This document shows positions 26,004 through 39,830 of a stretch of 64,000 bases of DNA, piece after piece (within the stretch, counting starts at the first letter, position 1; every line of letters starts with the position of its first letter). The notes beneath the pieces were generated by a model. That model made no database searches, was not told the origin of the DNA, and saw only the letters and a program-made list of their open reading frames with translations. Origin of the DNA: Chanos chanos (lineage: Eukaryota; Chordata; Actinopteri; Gonorynchiformes; Chanidae). The position numbers were made by a program, and so were the translations under genes. Where the stretch lies: assembly GCF_902362185.1 (NCBI RefSeq), contig NC_044497.1, forward strand, positions 13,152,501-13,216,500, written 5' to 3'.

Positions 26004-26200
26004 GGGTGTTCCGGAAAGCGGGTTTAGTTAACACTCAGAGTTAGTTAACTCAGAGTAAGTAGTAAACCTCCTAATAAAAGTGCCCTATGGCTTCATTCTC
26101 CAAGCAAAACAAAACCCTATGGCTCTTCTATTAGAAGGTTTACTACTTGTTATGAATCACCTAACTCAGAGATTTCGCTACATCTGCTTTCTGGGGAGTG
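26004..26200. mobile_element. Palindromic MITE, copy 1 (diverged)
   Basis: About 197 bp, beginning GGGTGTTCCGGAAAGCGGG and matching base for base in layout the better copy at 42373-42570: inverted arms carrying ACTCAGAGTTAGTTAACTC and AAGTAGTAAACCTCCTAA, folding on themselves. No coding capacity. The right end has drifted. Family unassigned. Confidence 0.75.
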
Positions 26201-26679
26201 GCAAATTGAGGAAAGCTAAATTAATTCTGACCAAAATGGAAAACAATAGAAATGGTTGCAACCTAAAAGAGAAACAAAACCCTTTTTGGATGAAAGAGAC
26301 ATGTTTGTCAGTTGGTTGATTGATTCTGTCATTCATTCAGTCATTCATTGACTTTTATCCTTGAATATTTATATTATGAGGCATACTTAGTGTATTTACC
26401 CACCACATATTTGAGAATTCATACTAGAGAGTTAATGCCTGTCTGTCTGTATTGATGTTATTACGACTCAATATTCAATTCTCCTTTGTGTATTATTAAT
26501 CATTTTAATAAATACTGGCTGTGTCTTCCTTTTCTCCATTTCAATCACTGGTCTGTGTGTTTTAACCCTCCTATGGCAAACCTGTAGGGGCTATATAGAA
26601 ACAAGTGAGCCTAGGCCAGAGTAATGTGATAGAAGTTAATTGGTTTATCTGTAAACATTACCACATTATCACATGGCAA

Positions 26680-27340
26680 AAGTACACACATTCTTTACTC
26701 CAGTAGAAATACAGATACTTGTGCAAAAAAAGACTCTGCTAAAAGTAGAAGTACTACTTCAAGTTCTTTACTCAAGTAAAAGTGAAAAAGTACAGGCTCT
26801 GAAATCAAAGTATAAAAGCAAAAAGTAGCCCTTTGAAGGACATTCTACCAGCCGTTTCTGTGCAAAGCTAAATGAACCTCACGTCATACTAATATAATTA
26901 TTAAACCATTCTAACTTCAAATAAAATAAAAAACAATATAATGAAAATAATGAACATTAACTTCGCTCCAATGTGCAAATCAGTTTTCAATAATTTGATG
27001 GAGAATTCTTGGCACAAGACACAACACATTTGCCAAGAATCATTCTTAGAGCCGACAACTTCAAACATTTCTCTTAAATAAGGCCATGGATGGGGACCGT
27101 CTTGCTGCTCCGTTGGCAATGTTCATCCATGTCCTTGATGCAAAATAAAAATAATCGATAATTCCCCTCAGATGCATTAAAACTAAAGCGATGAGCTTGG
27201 TTTGAAAATGTAAGAAGATGAAAGTACACATATTTGAGTTAAAATGTAGGGTGTAAAAGTAAAAAGCTGTCAGAAAAATACATACTCAAGTAAAGTACAG
27301 ATACCGAGTATTTGTTCTTCGTTACTTCCCACCTCTGCTG
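26680..27340. mobile_element. Tol2-like hAT transposon remnant, non-autonomous
   Basis: The left part repeats TTTACTCAAGTAAAAGT-type sequence, and the right end is the reverse complement of CAGAGGTGGGAAGTAACGAAG, the terminal-inverted-repeat style of Tol2-related hAT elements that is widespread in teleosts. No transposase frame was seen. The left terminus has eroded, so its boundary is approximate. Confidence 0.65.
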
Positions 27341-27644
27341 TTAACACATGCCCATACCCCTGTGAGTTACAGTGGAATATTACAGCAGTTATCAAACATG
27401 ACAATATTATTATTACAGAGCATATAAGAATGAAGACATAGTTTGATTACACCAATTGTTATTACAACAATATTACAAACAGTAGCCTCTACATGTCTCA
27501 CTCAAAGCCAACATTGATCTTTTGAAATGAATTGAAAGTCTACATATAGGAAATGCGAAAACACATAGTTCTTCATTCATATCACATAGGAGTATATAAG
27601 ACAACAGATTGCAGAGACAGTTCATGTGTACTGTCTCTGCTACA

Positions 27645-27716
27645 ATTTACAATTACAATTTACAATTTAGCATTTGGCAGACGCTTTTAGCCAAAGCGTT
27701 ACATTCCGTTACATTC
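27645..27716. repeat. Short fish interspersed repeat with GGCAGACGCTTTTA core
   Basis: Contains ATTTACAATTT repeats followed by TTGGCAGACGCTTTTAGCC and AAAGCG, a motif recurrent in teleost intergenic DNA. It sits just beyond the PKS-B stop codon and so probably in its 3' untranslated region. Its family name is uncertain. Confidence 0.5.
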
Positions 27717-27759
27717 CTCTCACTGTTAGATCTCTCAGAATAATATTGAAATTCATAGC

Positions 27760-30700
27760 CTACAATCTTGTTGATTCATCCGTACCATGTAATGGGACTG
27801 TGGTCTGATCCCTGATATCCAGGAACTCCTCCTCAGTGTTTTCCATCAAAACTTTCACTAAAGTTGATAGAGTGCTGTTTGGGTCCAATAATTTCACAAG
27901 GGGAACACTTATTCCTTTTTCTTGGAAAATGAGGTTCTGCAGAGTCATAGCTAGCATGGAGTCTATGCCCAAATCACACAAAGTGGTTTCATCATTCAGC
28001 TCATTTTGTTCAACACCAACTGTTTCACTGATTACAGATCTGATATACTCATTTGGTGAGCAGACTGATGTATTTTGCTCAAGGTGTGAATCTATCATTT
28101 TGGCCTTTCTGAGTCCCTCCTCTACTAATGCAGACAATCGCATAGTCAAAGACGTGTTTTGAGACAAGACATTGTACCTGATGTTTCTAAAGTTGAACCT
28201 GCATATAGCCTGTTGAGGTTTATTTAACAGTAGACATTGCTCAAGGCTCTCATGGATTTCTGTTACTTCTAACACCATCATACCTTTTGCCTCCAGAAAT
28301 CTTTTAAAATGGTCTTTGTTCAATAAGAGACCAAGATTGAGGGCACCCCAATTTATCGACTGACCAACAAGTCCAATATTCCTGCGATACTGACAGAAGG
28401 TGTCCATAAATGAATTGGCAGAGGCATAGTTTGTCTGAGATGCATTGCCAAGGAAAGACGAAATGGAAGAGTAGCACACAAAGTAATCCAGCTTGCAGTG
28501 CCGAGTGGCATAGTGCAGATTCAACACTCCATTCACCTTTGGACGCATGACCTTCTCATAGAGAGATTTGTTCAGGCTTTCAATTAGTCCATCATGAAGG
28601 ACAACAGCACTATGGAATACCCCCTTGATAGGGCAAGAGGGAAACCTTCTCTCAATCTCAGCAACTGCTTGATTTACTTGTTCAGAGATGGAAACATCAC
28701 ATTCCAGTGTAGTAATAAAAGAGCCACACTGATTCTGTACATTACTGATCTCTTCTTTCATTTTAGGGTTAGGATTAGTTCTTGAAAAAATGACAACATT
28801 CCCTGCCCCTCTCTGGGAAACGAACTTAACAGTCTCAAAACCAAGCCCAGACAGTCCACCTGTAACAATATATACCGAATTCTTCTGGAAAAGCTTTTTA
28901 GATGTTGGCAAAAGTGAAATGTTAGAGAGCTGTTCTTTGTTACCATTTTTCAGAAGAACAACAGGCATGGTTTGGCAGCTGAAATATGATCCAGATGTCT
29001 CTACTGGCAGCAAATCAATATCTTTGGTTTTCATTCTCTGAAAGACAGTTGTCTCAAAAGCCAATGAGTTTCTGTCCAAATGTAAGGACTTCAGCCACCG
29101 GTAGATATGTGGCATGTGTGCTTTGAGTGACCACTTCTGCATAATGTTAGACATGAGGAGAATGTGCATGTGGATCTCATCATTTTCCCCTCTGAAAATG
29201 CTTTGAGTCACAGAAGAATCTAGGGGGGTTCCACTGACAAGCACAATGTCTCTGACACCAGAAATACAATAAATGTCAGAGATGAGGGAATCATCAAAAG
29301 GAGGCAAGAGGAGTATTGCCTCAAATCCATGAAAACACTGGGATAATTGATTAGCATTTGTCACCACCTTGGTCTTCCATCCCGAATTGTTTGTTGTAAC
29401 GGTGAGGACCCTGAGCAAACCTGAATCAGGCACACAGGACAAAATGCCCAACTTTCTCTGCTGTTTTGCTTTAGGCAACACAGAGTTTAAAAGCTCCCAA
29501 GCAAGTATGATGTATGAGACACATGGTACAGCCCCCAAACATGGGAGTCTCTTTGTCTTATAGCAAACAGCCTCTGGAACAACAACCTTGGAAGAAGCAG
29601 CAACAGGATAGCAAGAGATGATCTGATCACCTACTCTCAGTTTGTGTACAGCTTTTCCTACTGCTGTTACAGTGCCGCTGAAGTCAAGAGCCAGAAGCTT
29701 GTGGTTCTGAGTTGTGTGATTGTTCCAGTATACTGTTGAACCAAATGTCAGGTCTGTGACACTGACTGGAAAGTAGTCTGAGCTGTGAACACAAATTTTA
29801 TTTAGCTGAACTTCAACACTTTTTTCTTGAATGTGGTCAACCAAATTGTCTGATGGGATGGCTGAAACCTGTGTCATTTTGTATGGGTCAGAAGTTTGCA
29901 AGATAAAGTTTTCACTCTTTGAAAAATGGACACTGTTCTTACAAGTGTCCATGGAAAGATATGGTGTGTGAATGATGTAAGGTTTAAGGACCTGACCATC
30001 TTTCACCACCAGTTCAGGGTATTTGCTGCAGGGGTATGAGCTGAGCACTTCAGTCAGTGCTTTGATATTCTCTACAGAAACAGAGCTGATATCTATCAGT
30101 TGAAAAGACATTTCTGACAGCTCTGCAGCACAAGCTCTTGTCATGCCTGACAATGCAAAGCCAGGACTGATGTGGTCTGCTGTGCTTTCTGTAGACCGGT
30201 AGGTTATTGTCCTAATAGGGTTCAAGAAATTAATTGCCTTCAGCTCTGCAACTATTTGACGGAGTATCTCACAGCAACTTGACAGACTTTCCAAGACATT
30301 ATCTGTGTTTTGAGAAGTTAAGTCGTCAGTGCCCCACATGAACAGAACTTCCTGAAAATTTTTCTTAATGTTTGAGATATTCAGTTCAGACAACAAAGCT
30401 GCAAATCCATGTTTGAGTAATAACTCAGCATGTGAGAAGGATATGTATCTAGATGTGGGGCTCAAGTGTGGCTGCAAAGCTCTAGAGAGTCCTAACTGAT
30501 CAGCAAAAACTAGTGCTGTTGGTGGTGACTTCAAGCCGATGTTCTCTGAGATGACGCTGTAACTATTGTGGTAAAAGTACTCCTCAACCACACGCAAACG
30601 ACTCCCCAGGTATTTGACCATCACATGCTTGAGTTCAACCAAAACTCTGCCCTCTTTGTCAGCGAAGCAACCACAGACTTCAAAGTCATCAACTCCCACA

Positions 30701-33700
30701 TATATGGCTCTCAAATAGACAGCCATTTCCTTCTGCAGTGGTCCAAAAATGGTAAAGCTTCCTATTTGTGAAGGAAAACCTGGTCTTGCCAAGAAACCAT
30801 GTGCCACTGTTACAGGAACAAGTTGCATTAGGTAATCTAAGACAACAGGATGAATGCAATAGTCATGTAAATGTGACAGTAATTCCTCTGGAATAGTTAT
30901 GACTGAAAAGGCCTCTCTGAGTTCCTCTCCATAGTAAACATCTCCTTTGTGTTTGAAAACAGAGCCGTATTGAAACCCACCTAGACACAGGTACTTATAG
31001 AATTCTTCAGAGCTCACAACTGACTTACATCTCTTGTAGATGCAGTCCAGTGAAATGCAGTGTACTTCAGGTAATCTCTCTTTGCTTGATTTTACTGTGC
31101 CACAGGCATATGTTGCTGAGGGAGAATGTACTTGAAAATTTATCACATTTTCCATTGGATCTAATTGTACTTTCATGTCTGGTGCATTTTGGGTGAAAAC
31201 AAATGGACTCTGGAAACTGATGCTTAGCTGCAGTGTGCTGAGCGGTACCTTGGGTTTTGCATTTGCCATAACAGCTGCTAAGCCAAGTTCAACATAAAAG
31301 GCTCCAGGGATGATGGCAACACCATTGTGCTTGTGATCTTGTAGGTATAAGAGTGACGGAGAGGAAAGATCACAGCTAAAAGTTGAATTATCTTTACCCG
31401 TCTGTGTAATCACTGGGTGGCTAGTGGTGGTGCCAGAGTTTTTCGCAGCAATAATGACATCTTTCTTCACATTGTCAAACATATACTTTGGTAATGGTGT
31501 TGGCAGAGTTTCACAACCTTTATAGAGGTAGTTCCAATCTACACTGACACCCAACTCAAATAGCTGCAATATAAGTGTGAGTATTGTCTCATAATCTTTA
31601 TCAGGCTGGACTGAGCACAGTACTGTCGTACCATTTCCCAGTGTTTCTATGATGTTTCTCTGAAGTGCCCTCCTTGGGCCTATCTCTACAAAAACCACAT
31701 TCTTCTTGTCATCAGCTGCTGATTTCACTGCCTGTTCAAATGCAACTGGATCTCTGATATTTTTTGCCCAATATTTGCCATTAGTAAAATCTGGAGGGCA
31801 GAACCTCTTTCCTGTGACGGTTGAAAACAAATCTGTTACCAGATTGTTCTCTTGTAGGCTGCCTATGCTCTCCTCTACATTCAACAGGATGGGATCCATC
31901 ATATGGCTGTGATAGGCTGCAGGAACATCCAAGACATGGAGGAACAGCTTTTGGCTATTGACTGAGTTGCTCAGATTTTTGTGCAGACTAGAAATAGCAT
32001 CTGCGTCTCCTGAAAGGGTACAGGACTGAGGACTGTTGTAAGCAGCTAAGCAGACCTTTCCTGAGTAAGAGGGGAGGAGTTTCAAGACCTCAGACACAGC
32101 CATGTTACTAACAACTAACATCTTTCCCCCTGTGACCTTGCTCTGCAGAAGACTCCTGTGATAGATCACTTTTACTGCATCCTCAAGAGACAACAGACCA
32201 GAACAATGAGCAGCTGCAACCTCACCCACAGAATGCCCGAGAATGGCATCTGGCCTGACACCCCAGTGATTCAGAAGGCTGGTAATAGCAACCTGAATGG
32301 TGAAGAGGAGAGGTTGGATAACCTCTGGTTTTGAAAAGTCATCACTCTCATCAGAATCAGTTTCTAGTTTTTCAAGTAGGTTTGTGCTTTTGTAGTTCTG
32401 AAAAAGAGCCTCAATCTCTTTCACTTTATCTCTGAAAAGAGGCTCCTTCTTCAGAAGCTGTCTGCACATGCCTCTGTAGGTAACACCATTTCCACAAAAC
32501 ACAAAAACTAACTTGGGGTCTGGCTTAGATGCTACTATTTTTTTGCTCTGGGTAGAAGTTAACTTCTCTTTTAAATCTGTCAGAGATGATGTTAGGAATG
32601 CTTTCCTGTATCTGTGTTTGAAGTGGCTTCTCCTACATGCTGATGTATATGCAAGGGATTGTAGGTCTGCTATGCTGCCTGAAATAATCTGTGCTGCTGT
32701 GTCTTCAATCATCATTGTAATGGATTTTTCTGAGGCTGCTGAGAGTACAAAATATTGTGATTTTCTGACTTCAGTTCTTGGAATGTTAGTGTATTTGTGC
32801 TGTTTTACAACTGCATGTGCATTTGTTCCTCCAAACCCAAAGTTATTGATCCCTGCAACTCTCCCAGCACTATCTTTGATTTCCCATTTCTCTGCCTTTG
32901 TTGGAATTTTCAGATTCAGAGCTTTGGCATCTATACTGGAATTGTCCTCTGAATAGAAAACTGAAGGGACAATTGTTTCATGTTTCATCATCAACAGTAC
33001 CTTAATCAGTCCTGCAACTCCTGCTGCAGATTCCGTGTGTCCAATGTTAGCCTTGACAGAGCCAACGTAGAGCGGTCCTGATCCTGGAGGTCTGGCTTTG
33101 GCAATGACTGTAGAGATACTTTGTGCCTCGATTGGATCTCCTATGGGAGTCCCAGTTCCATGAGCCTCTATATACTGGACATTTGCAAGGTCGTTTTCTG
33201 TAGAATAAATTCTGCTGAGTAGCTCCTCTTGCTGTACCATGGATGGCTTTGTGATTGGAGTGACAGTGTGACCATCCTGGTTTACAGCAGTTTTGCTTAT
33301 GATGCCCCATATTGGATTAAAATCTTGAAGTGCCTGTGTGACATCACAACCATTTAAAAAAAATTTTTGAACATTTTAGAATGAGCTGTGCACATAACTT
33401 GTGAGAAAGTAGTTTAATTCAATTTCATACTTTTTTCAGAGGCTTCAGTAGAACAATTCCACAGCCCTCTCCTCTGCCATAGCCATCAGCTGTGCTAGAA
33501 AATGACTTGCTAGTGCCATCAGGGGAAATCATCTTAGCTTTGCTGAGAGCCACAAAAACTCTTGGCTCTATGATGCAGTTAACACCCCCACATACAGCCA
33601 TTTCACAGTCTCCTGATAAACACATTAAACACAGTATTTATATAGCAGCACATACGGCACATATGTATGATGTTAATTTGCAATTGCTTTCAAAATTGAA

Positions 33701-34954
33701 ACAGAAATAAAATAATATTATTTGTAACTGTAGTGCTTACCTTGTCTGATAGCTTGGCATGCAAAGTGGAGTGCCACAAGTGAAGAGGAACAGGCACAGT
33801 CAATGGACAATGAGGGTCCAGTAAAGTTGTAGGTGTATGAAATACGATTAGCTGCAATGCTCATGGCTATACCAGTGCCAGTGCAGTGGTTAATGATATT
33901 TGGATGTACATTTATTGTGGAGAGCTCATAATCTCTGTTCATTAGACCTGAAAGAGTAATACAAAATTTTGTGAAGTGATTTAGGTTGTCATTCAGATTA
34001 TAAAAACAATTTACAACCACAGAAACTGACCAATGTCTTCTATTTGTCTTGTCATCACTTATATTGATAAAGCTTTGGTCTTGAGCAGCATTACTTCAGT
34101 ATTACCTAGAAACACCCCTGTTTTGGTTCCACTTGCTTTCTCCATTGGTATCCCAGCATCCTCCAGTGCTCTGTAGGTACACTGCAACAGAAGTTTATGT
34201 TGAGGGTCCATTTGGTCCACCTCAGCATCAGTGATGCCAAAGAACTTGTGATCAAACGCATTAAATCTGTGAGAAGACACAATACACAATACAAAATTGT
34301 TTGATATTTGCGTGATATTTAAAATGTTTTATGAGGACAAAAACTGTCCCTCCTCTCCAAAGGCCCTTTAACAGCTTTAGTTACAGGTGAATTTTGTATT
34401 TACATGAAAGTGTGTCGGTCTGCGCATAATGAGATTATGCATTATGATGTGTATATCTAATTCAAAATTACATAACAAATTACACAAAAGAAAGCTTTAT
34501 GAATGATTTGTGCATTTGTGTGATTTACAGAGGATGATGAAGCTTACCCATCAAGGAGAGCAGCTTTTGCTGTGCGAGACTTTCCTGGCTTATTATCATC
34601 TGGGTCATACCAATGGGAAAGATTAAATCGCTCATCTGGTATCTGCACAGCACAGTTTTTACCCTGAAGTAGCACCCTCCAGAAACTGTCAACTCCCTCG
34701 CCTGAAATATATCATACAGTATAATACATATCATTATTTAAATTTAGAAAAACACATGTCACTCAAAGTTTGCACATCTTAAAGTTATGATGTTATAATC
34801 CATAATGCTTTGTGACATGCAAATATTCAAGATACATTTTCATATTAAGTAGCAGAAATAAAACATTTAGTTACTTATCCACCAGAGATCTTTTACCTCC
34901 AGGGAAATTGCATCCTATACCAATAATGGCAATGTCTGTATCAGCATCCTCCAT
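27760..34954 (-). CDS. pks1-like: PKS-B, FAS-like type I polyketide synthase (6 coding exons)
   Basis: Paralog of PKS-A with the same exon structure. Coding exons in transcript order: 34954-34897, 34701-34548, 34266-34106, 33947-33741, 33612-33431, 33333-27760 (58, 154, 161, 207, 182 and 5574 nt), giving 2111 aa without a frame break. Active residues seen: KS Cys177 (DCACSSSL), His312, His353; AT Ser622 (GHSVGE); DH His921 (HKHNGVAIIP); KR GGLSGLG and Tyr1890 (TNYASAN); ACP Ser2046 (GIDSML). The enoyl-reductase region again lacks the glycine motif (LSCVPDSGLLRV), and there is no thioesterase; a short Glu/Thr-rich tail follows the ACP. The leader probably reaches 34998 (CTCTCACAG acceptor) and may include a further non-coding exon at about 35163-35104 with a GC-type donor. 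Same strand as both ptchd3 copies. Confidence 0.95.
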
Positions 34955-37002
34955 TCTCTGTCAGGATGACATGCTCGATGGTCAAAAACTGTTCAAATCT
35001 GTGAGAGGTAAGCAAGTAGAGACCAAAATAATATTAGAAGACAATTAAATGAAAAGATACGAAAAGCTCTGCAAATGATTTAAGTTGGTGTATGTGAACT
35101 TGCCTGCTGGTCCTGTCTGTTGTTCTGCATCTGTGGGACTGATTGAACGGTCCTCAGGCTCCCCTATAAGACCAGAGATGAAGAATAAAAGGTAATTATT
35201 GACTAAACCACATGCAGGATGATCATTGAATAGAAGATCAATAAAGTCCCTGGTTAATGTATAGACAGAAACTGTGTTCTATTATATGGTTATGATTTTT
35301 GATTATGCAATTATGCTGTTTTTTCATTGTTCACATGTTTTAAAAAATCAGTACAGCATGTTCGTTGCCTGAAAAGATCTGAAAGATTTAAGATCTGAAA
35401 GATCTTTTCAGACAATAAATTATGGCTATCCAGTTCAATAAATTATGAATCTCCAGTTCAATACTCAAACTTTAAAAATATTTTATCTCTTTTAATGTGT
35501 TCAAACAGAAATGGAATTGTTTGGTTTAGAAAGTAGACGATTAAAATGAAAAACAGTTAACTCGTCAGTAAGGCTCAAAAAGACCGAATAGACCAAGTCT
35601 TATAGCTTCTGAAGTGTTATGGGCCATAAACCTTAATTTCAAGACAGCTGTCTCCTCACGCTGACTTAAGCTAAATGTGATGCCATTTTTTTTATAATTT
35701 GCATAATTTTAGAATATCATAACTCAGCTATCACTACTGGCACAATGCATAAAATCTGTAAATTTGTTTAAAAGGGAAAAACGGTAGTAAAATTGGTAGT
35801 GGCAGACATTACCTTCAGCCCTTTGGAAATTTCTGCCTTTCATCTCGGGTCAGCTCAGTAGCTCTTGATAACGTTTATGGTTATTTTTTGATAAAGATTT
35901 CTATTTATGGTTTCTGGTATTTTATGGTGAGATAAGAAGACCAATGAAAACCTCTGCTTCCCTGATGTTATATATACCAATCCTAGTTAAATATAAAGGT
36001 CAGTTAATTATCCCTGCATCAGATATTGAACTTTTTTCTCAAGATTAATTTTTACTCTTATTCTTTTGCACAGCATCATCCTTCAGAACATAGTGATTGC
36101 AGTATCCATAACACTGATAACAACAACTGATTTCTAGTTCAAGGTAATGTAGAAGACCTCAACCTTTCGCTGGAATCAGACCACAACTTATCTCAATACG
36201 TATCATTTTTTGATTGGTTAGAGATCACTCACATTTTTCTGGGCTGAGTGATCTGACTTATTTTAGCAATTTTGATAATACCTTTTAAAAATATACAGCA
36301 ATAAATTCAACAAAGTATGGCCAGATGTCAATGACCTCTCAACATGAGGCCAGATTTAGGGGAGAATCGCATCTTAGCATGGCAGTGTGGGTATGAGCAC
36401 TCTGAAAATGCCAGACAGACTGTTCCAAGAAATCAGCATGAGCAGAGCTATAACATCGTCGCCAGTTAAAAGATGAGCTGACCAAAAGAACTTTGTCCTC
36501 CAAAATAAAAGTGACCTCTAAAATCTGATTTTCGCTGTTTTTTGCTGTTTGTTTCTGATGTTTTAATTTGCTTTCTTTCAAATTAATTTGTATGTGACCA
36601 CATTTTTTTTCAATTTATAAACTGACAGTGTCTCACTTTGCATCTGTTACATTTTTTCAAGGTCAATTTGAATGTTATTTCTGAGAGATTGTTCTAATGC
36701 GCAATGGTAATAATGAAATTAATAAATAATTACAGATAAAGTTTAAAACAAAAATGTATCAAAATCAAAACAATGAATATGTAAAGCATGATGAACCTTC
36801 CCCTAACACGGAGCATTTACATGGACCCGGGATTCACATAACATCTTTTGTTGTTATACTGAATTAATCAAATGCTAAATTTTCTCAGCTCATTTTTCCT
36901 GATTGTGTTTCACATCTTTAGATTGATCATCCTCATAGTCAAGTTCAGCAAGCTTAACCCAGTCCTCTTTGCTTCAGCTGTTATCCATGTATGTATACGA
37001 GA
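34955..37002. other. Region upstream of PKS-B
   Basis: Holds the predicted 5' untranslated exons and promoter of PKS-B (minus strand). A candidate 60-nt leader exon at 35104-35163 lies between a TTATAG acceptor and a CAG|GCAAGT donor. Beyond about 35200 I see only AT-rich sequence and the small inverted repeat at 35369-35411. Confidence 0.35.
35369..35411. repeat. 12-bp inverted repeat
   Basis: CTGAAAAGATCT at 35369-35380 is mirrored by AGATCTTTTCAG at 35400-35411. Two imperfect direct repeats of CAGTTCAATAAATTATG-like sequence follow. Function unknown. Confidence 0.7.
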
Positions 37003-37575
37003 CAGAGGTGGACTGGTAAGCTGGCATTTTCCTGGTTGGCCGATGCACCTTGGGGCCGATATAATTATATTTATAATTTTTAATTAAAAAAATGGCCAAC
37101 GACTGGCCTATAAAGCAGGGACAGCGGCCCATTGTTTAATTTTCCACACTGACCCTGGTCTGGCCCAATCACATCTCTTTCTAGGCCCCACTCCTCCCTC
37201 TCTGTCCTCTCTGTTTCTCGTGTCAGATGCCGTGGCCCAGAGCCAAAAATTTGTGGGTGGATGAGGGTGTCCATATGGATAAACAAAAACGCAAGGGGTG
37301 CGTGGAGAAGTTGCGGGCCAAAAAATTTAAAATCTTGAAATTGAATTCTGCCAAATGTGCAAAAACAACAGACATGTTTGCTGCAGGGTTGCAGCAGCTT
37401 CAGCATCTTCAGTACCCGACCTTGTGCAGCAACAGGTGGAACTTGAAGGAGGAGAGGTGGCTGGCCATGGCCACTGCCAGGCAGAGGAGCAGGCAGAGGA
37501 GCAGACGTGGGAAGCCAAGGAGGGACAGAGTGAGCAGGAGCAGGAGGAGAGTGTAGTTGAAGTGGTAAGCATGGA
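37003..37575 (+). mobile_element. hAT-type DNA transposon remnant (5' end and transposase exon 1)
   Basis: Begins CAGAGGTGGACTGG, a terminal sequence style common in teleost hAT elements, and encodes from 37275 a basic peptide (MDKQKRKG, then AKKFKILKL, then SAKCAKTTDMF) that I recognise as the N-terminus of fish hAT transposase/ZMYM1-like proteins. The acidic Glu/Gln-rich continuation lies in another frame after about 37395, so at least one frameshift is present. A GTGGTAAGC donor-like site ends the exon near 37565. No zinc-finger or catalytic exons follow; the element is a dead fragment. Confidence 0.65.
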
Positions 37576-39480
37576 GTAACTTCATGATTAACAGGGACTC
37601 ACAGGGAGGTAGTCTGTGTGCCATGTTATGAGGATAATTAAGTCAATTATAAGATAACATAATCGTAGTGCTATCACAAAGTGAGACCGTCACCTACTGC
37701 TGGTGGTCACTTAGTCAGTCAATGTCAAATAGTCCAGCAGCCAAGTCCAGCCCTGATAGGAAAATACATTGTTCCATGGAAAATTCCCAATCTCAAGATA
37801 TGATTAACTAGTGCTCAGTATCAGCATACTGTATCATAAACTCATAAATCTCTGTCATAAATAAGATCTATTCAACTTTGTCACTGGCAGTAAATTTATA
37901 AATATGGTATAAAGAAAAACAACACCAGGCCAAGACTTTCCAGAGGCAGCCAAATTAAAGTAAATACTGAATTGTTGGAATGTGCTTTAAACGTCAACAC
38001 TTACTACTAAGGGCTACCTGTTGAGGTTAGTTCTGATTCTGATTTCAATTTCCAACTCAAGGGTTTTTTTTTTTTGGAAAGACAAGACAATTTGGACATA
38101 ATTTAAAACACTGGCAATCCATGAAAAAACATCCAACACATTCAGCTTCACAGCATGCCTCATTTTATGCACAGCAGTTTCATTGTAAAGGAACTCTTTT
38201 GGCTGAGCCTTTTGAAGATGGAACTTAAATCCCAAGCAGTTCAAACCGCACAGATTTAAACATGCATTGCTCCTTTTCAATGGTCACATCAAAAACTCCC
38301 TGTTGCTCTGAATCCTTTGCCTAAATACTTCCCTAACCCTTACCTTTTACCCTCACACTACTTATATATCCCTGGTGAACAAATAAACAAAATAAAAACA
38401 AGCAGGCTGATGGACAGACAGATAGACAGACAGACATACACAATAGGCTGATAGACAGACGAACAAACGAAACTCTCATCTCTTTATACGAATCTAAATA
38501 CGAATACGAAATACTTAATTAAACCTGAGGGAAATTCAAGTGTCGTAACAACACCATCCAACACACTACCAAAAATGCAAACAGCAAAAGTTGAAAAAAC
38601 AAGAACAATCTGTCCATTATTCAGCATTATTGATTGTTGACAGGCAGTGTACTCATGATGAAAATCATCTAGATGATATGTCCACGATTACCTAAACTTC
38701 TTCAAATTTGGCATTTAATGGTTCTGAAAAAAATTTCAATTAGTGTTTTTGTATAAGGTGAGTGCTTTTGTAAAAGTCCACATATAGATAGATAGATAGA
38801 TGGAAGCGTAAGCCACAGCAACTGCATTTCTGAGAAATGAAACACAAATTAAAACCTGAGGAAAGTAAATTTCTAGTTGTGTGTGTATTGTGTTGATTTG
38901 AATAAAAATTGTAACAAGTCAAAAATGCAAAACTGAATGAAAAATGCATCTCAGTAACAAAAACCTTTTGAGAGAATATTAACTGCACTATTTATAGTAT
39001 ACACCTGAATCCGTTTACGTCAGGCCAAAAGAAATTGAAAGTGAGTGCACTGCTTTTTCCTTACGCCTATTTGTTCATCCTATCTTAATGCAATGATGAA
39101 TTTGCCATGAACTACCAAAAGGTAATAAGCAAACATAGTCACTTACAGCTAGACACCCAAGATATATAAGGGATCTCATCTTCCATTAATGAATCGATTA
39201 ATTTGATTTCCCATAATCTTAAAACCTGTGGTAAAATAAGATTATAATTTTACCTTGACACAACTGCAAAATAGAGCTTCATTAATGGTCACTGTCAGGC
39301 CAACAACTATGATTTTCAAGATGCAGGCACACTGCCTGGCCAGTAAAGGAACAGCAGAATCCAATTCAAAATATGGATGACCTGTTACAGAGGCCAAAGA
39401 TCCTTGTAATGTGTCACTTCCCTTGGTTTTCCTATATGTGCAGTCCTACCACACTTATGTACATTATTTGGTGTAAAGTG
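37576..39480. other. Gene-free stretch with small microsatellites
   Basis: AT-rich sequence without a supported gene. It contains a GACA/GATA run at about 38411-38437 and a short GATA run near 38785-38802. Nothing else recognised. Confidence 0.5.
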
Positions 39481-39830
39481 TTCATTCATTCATTCATTAT
39501 CTAAACCGCTTGTCCTGATTAGGGTCGCGGGGGTGCTGGAGCCTATCCCAGCGCACATAGGGTGAAAGGCAGGGAAACACCCTGGACAGGTCACCAGTCC
39601 ATCGCAGGGCAGACACACAGACAAACACACTCACATTCATACCTAAGGGCAATTTTAGTGTCTCCAATTCACCTAACCTGCATGTCTTTGGACTGTGGGA
39701 GGAAACCAGAGCTCCTGGAGGAAACCCACGCAGACACGGGGAGAACATGCAAACTCCACACAGAAAGGACACGGCCGGGAACCGAACCCGAAACCTTCTT
39801 GCTGTGAGGCAACAGCGCTACCCACTGCGG
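39481..39830 (-). mobile_element. L2-clade LINE 3' end (or L2-tailed SINE)
   Basis: On the plus strand it opens with (ATTC)n, which on the minus strand is the terminal (GAAT)n tail of an L2 LINE. It contains the well-known teleost core CATGTCTTTGGACTGTGGGA followed by AACCCACGCAGACACGGGG and a Cys/Thr-rich frame. About 350 bp, truncated at the 5' end as is usual for LINE insertions, with no intact reverse transcriptase. Confidence 0.75.
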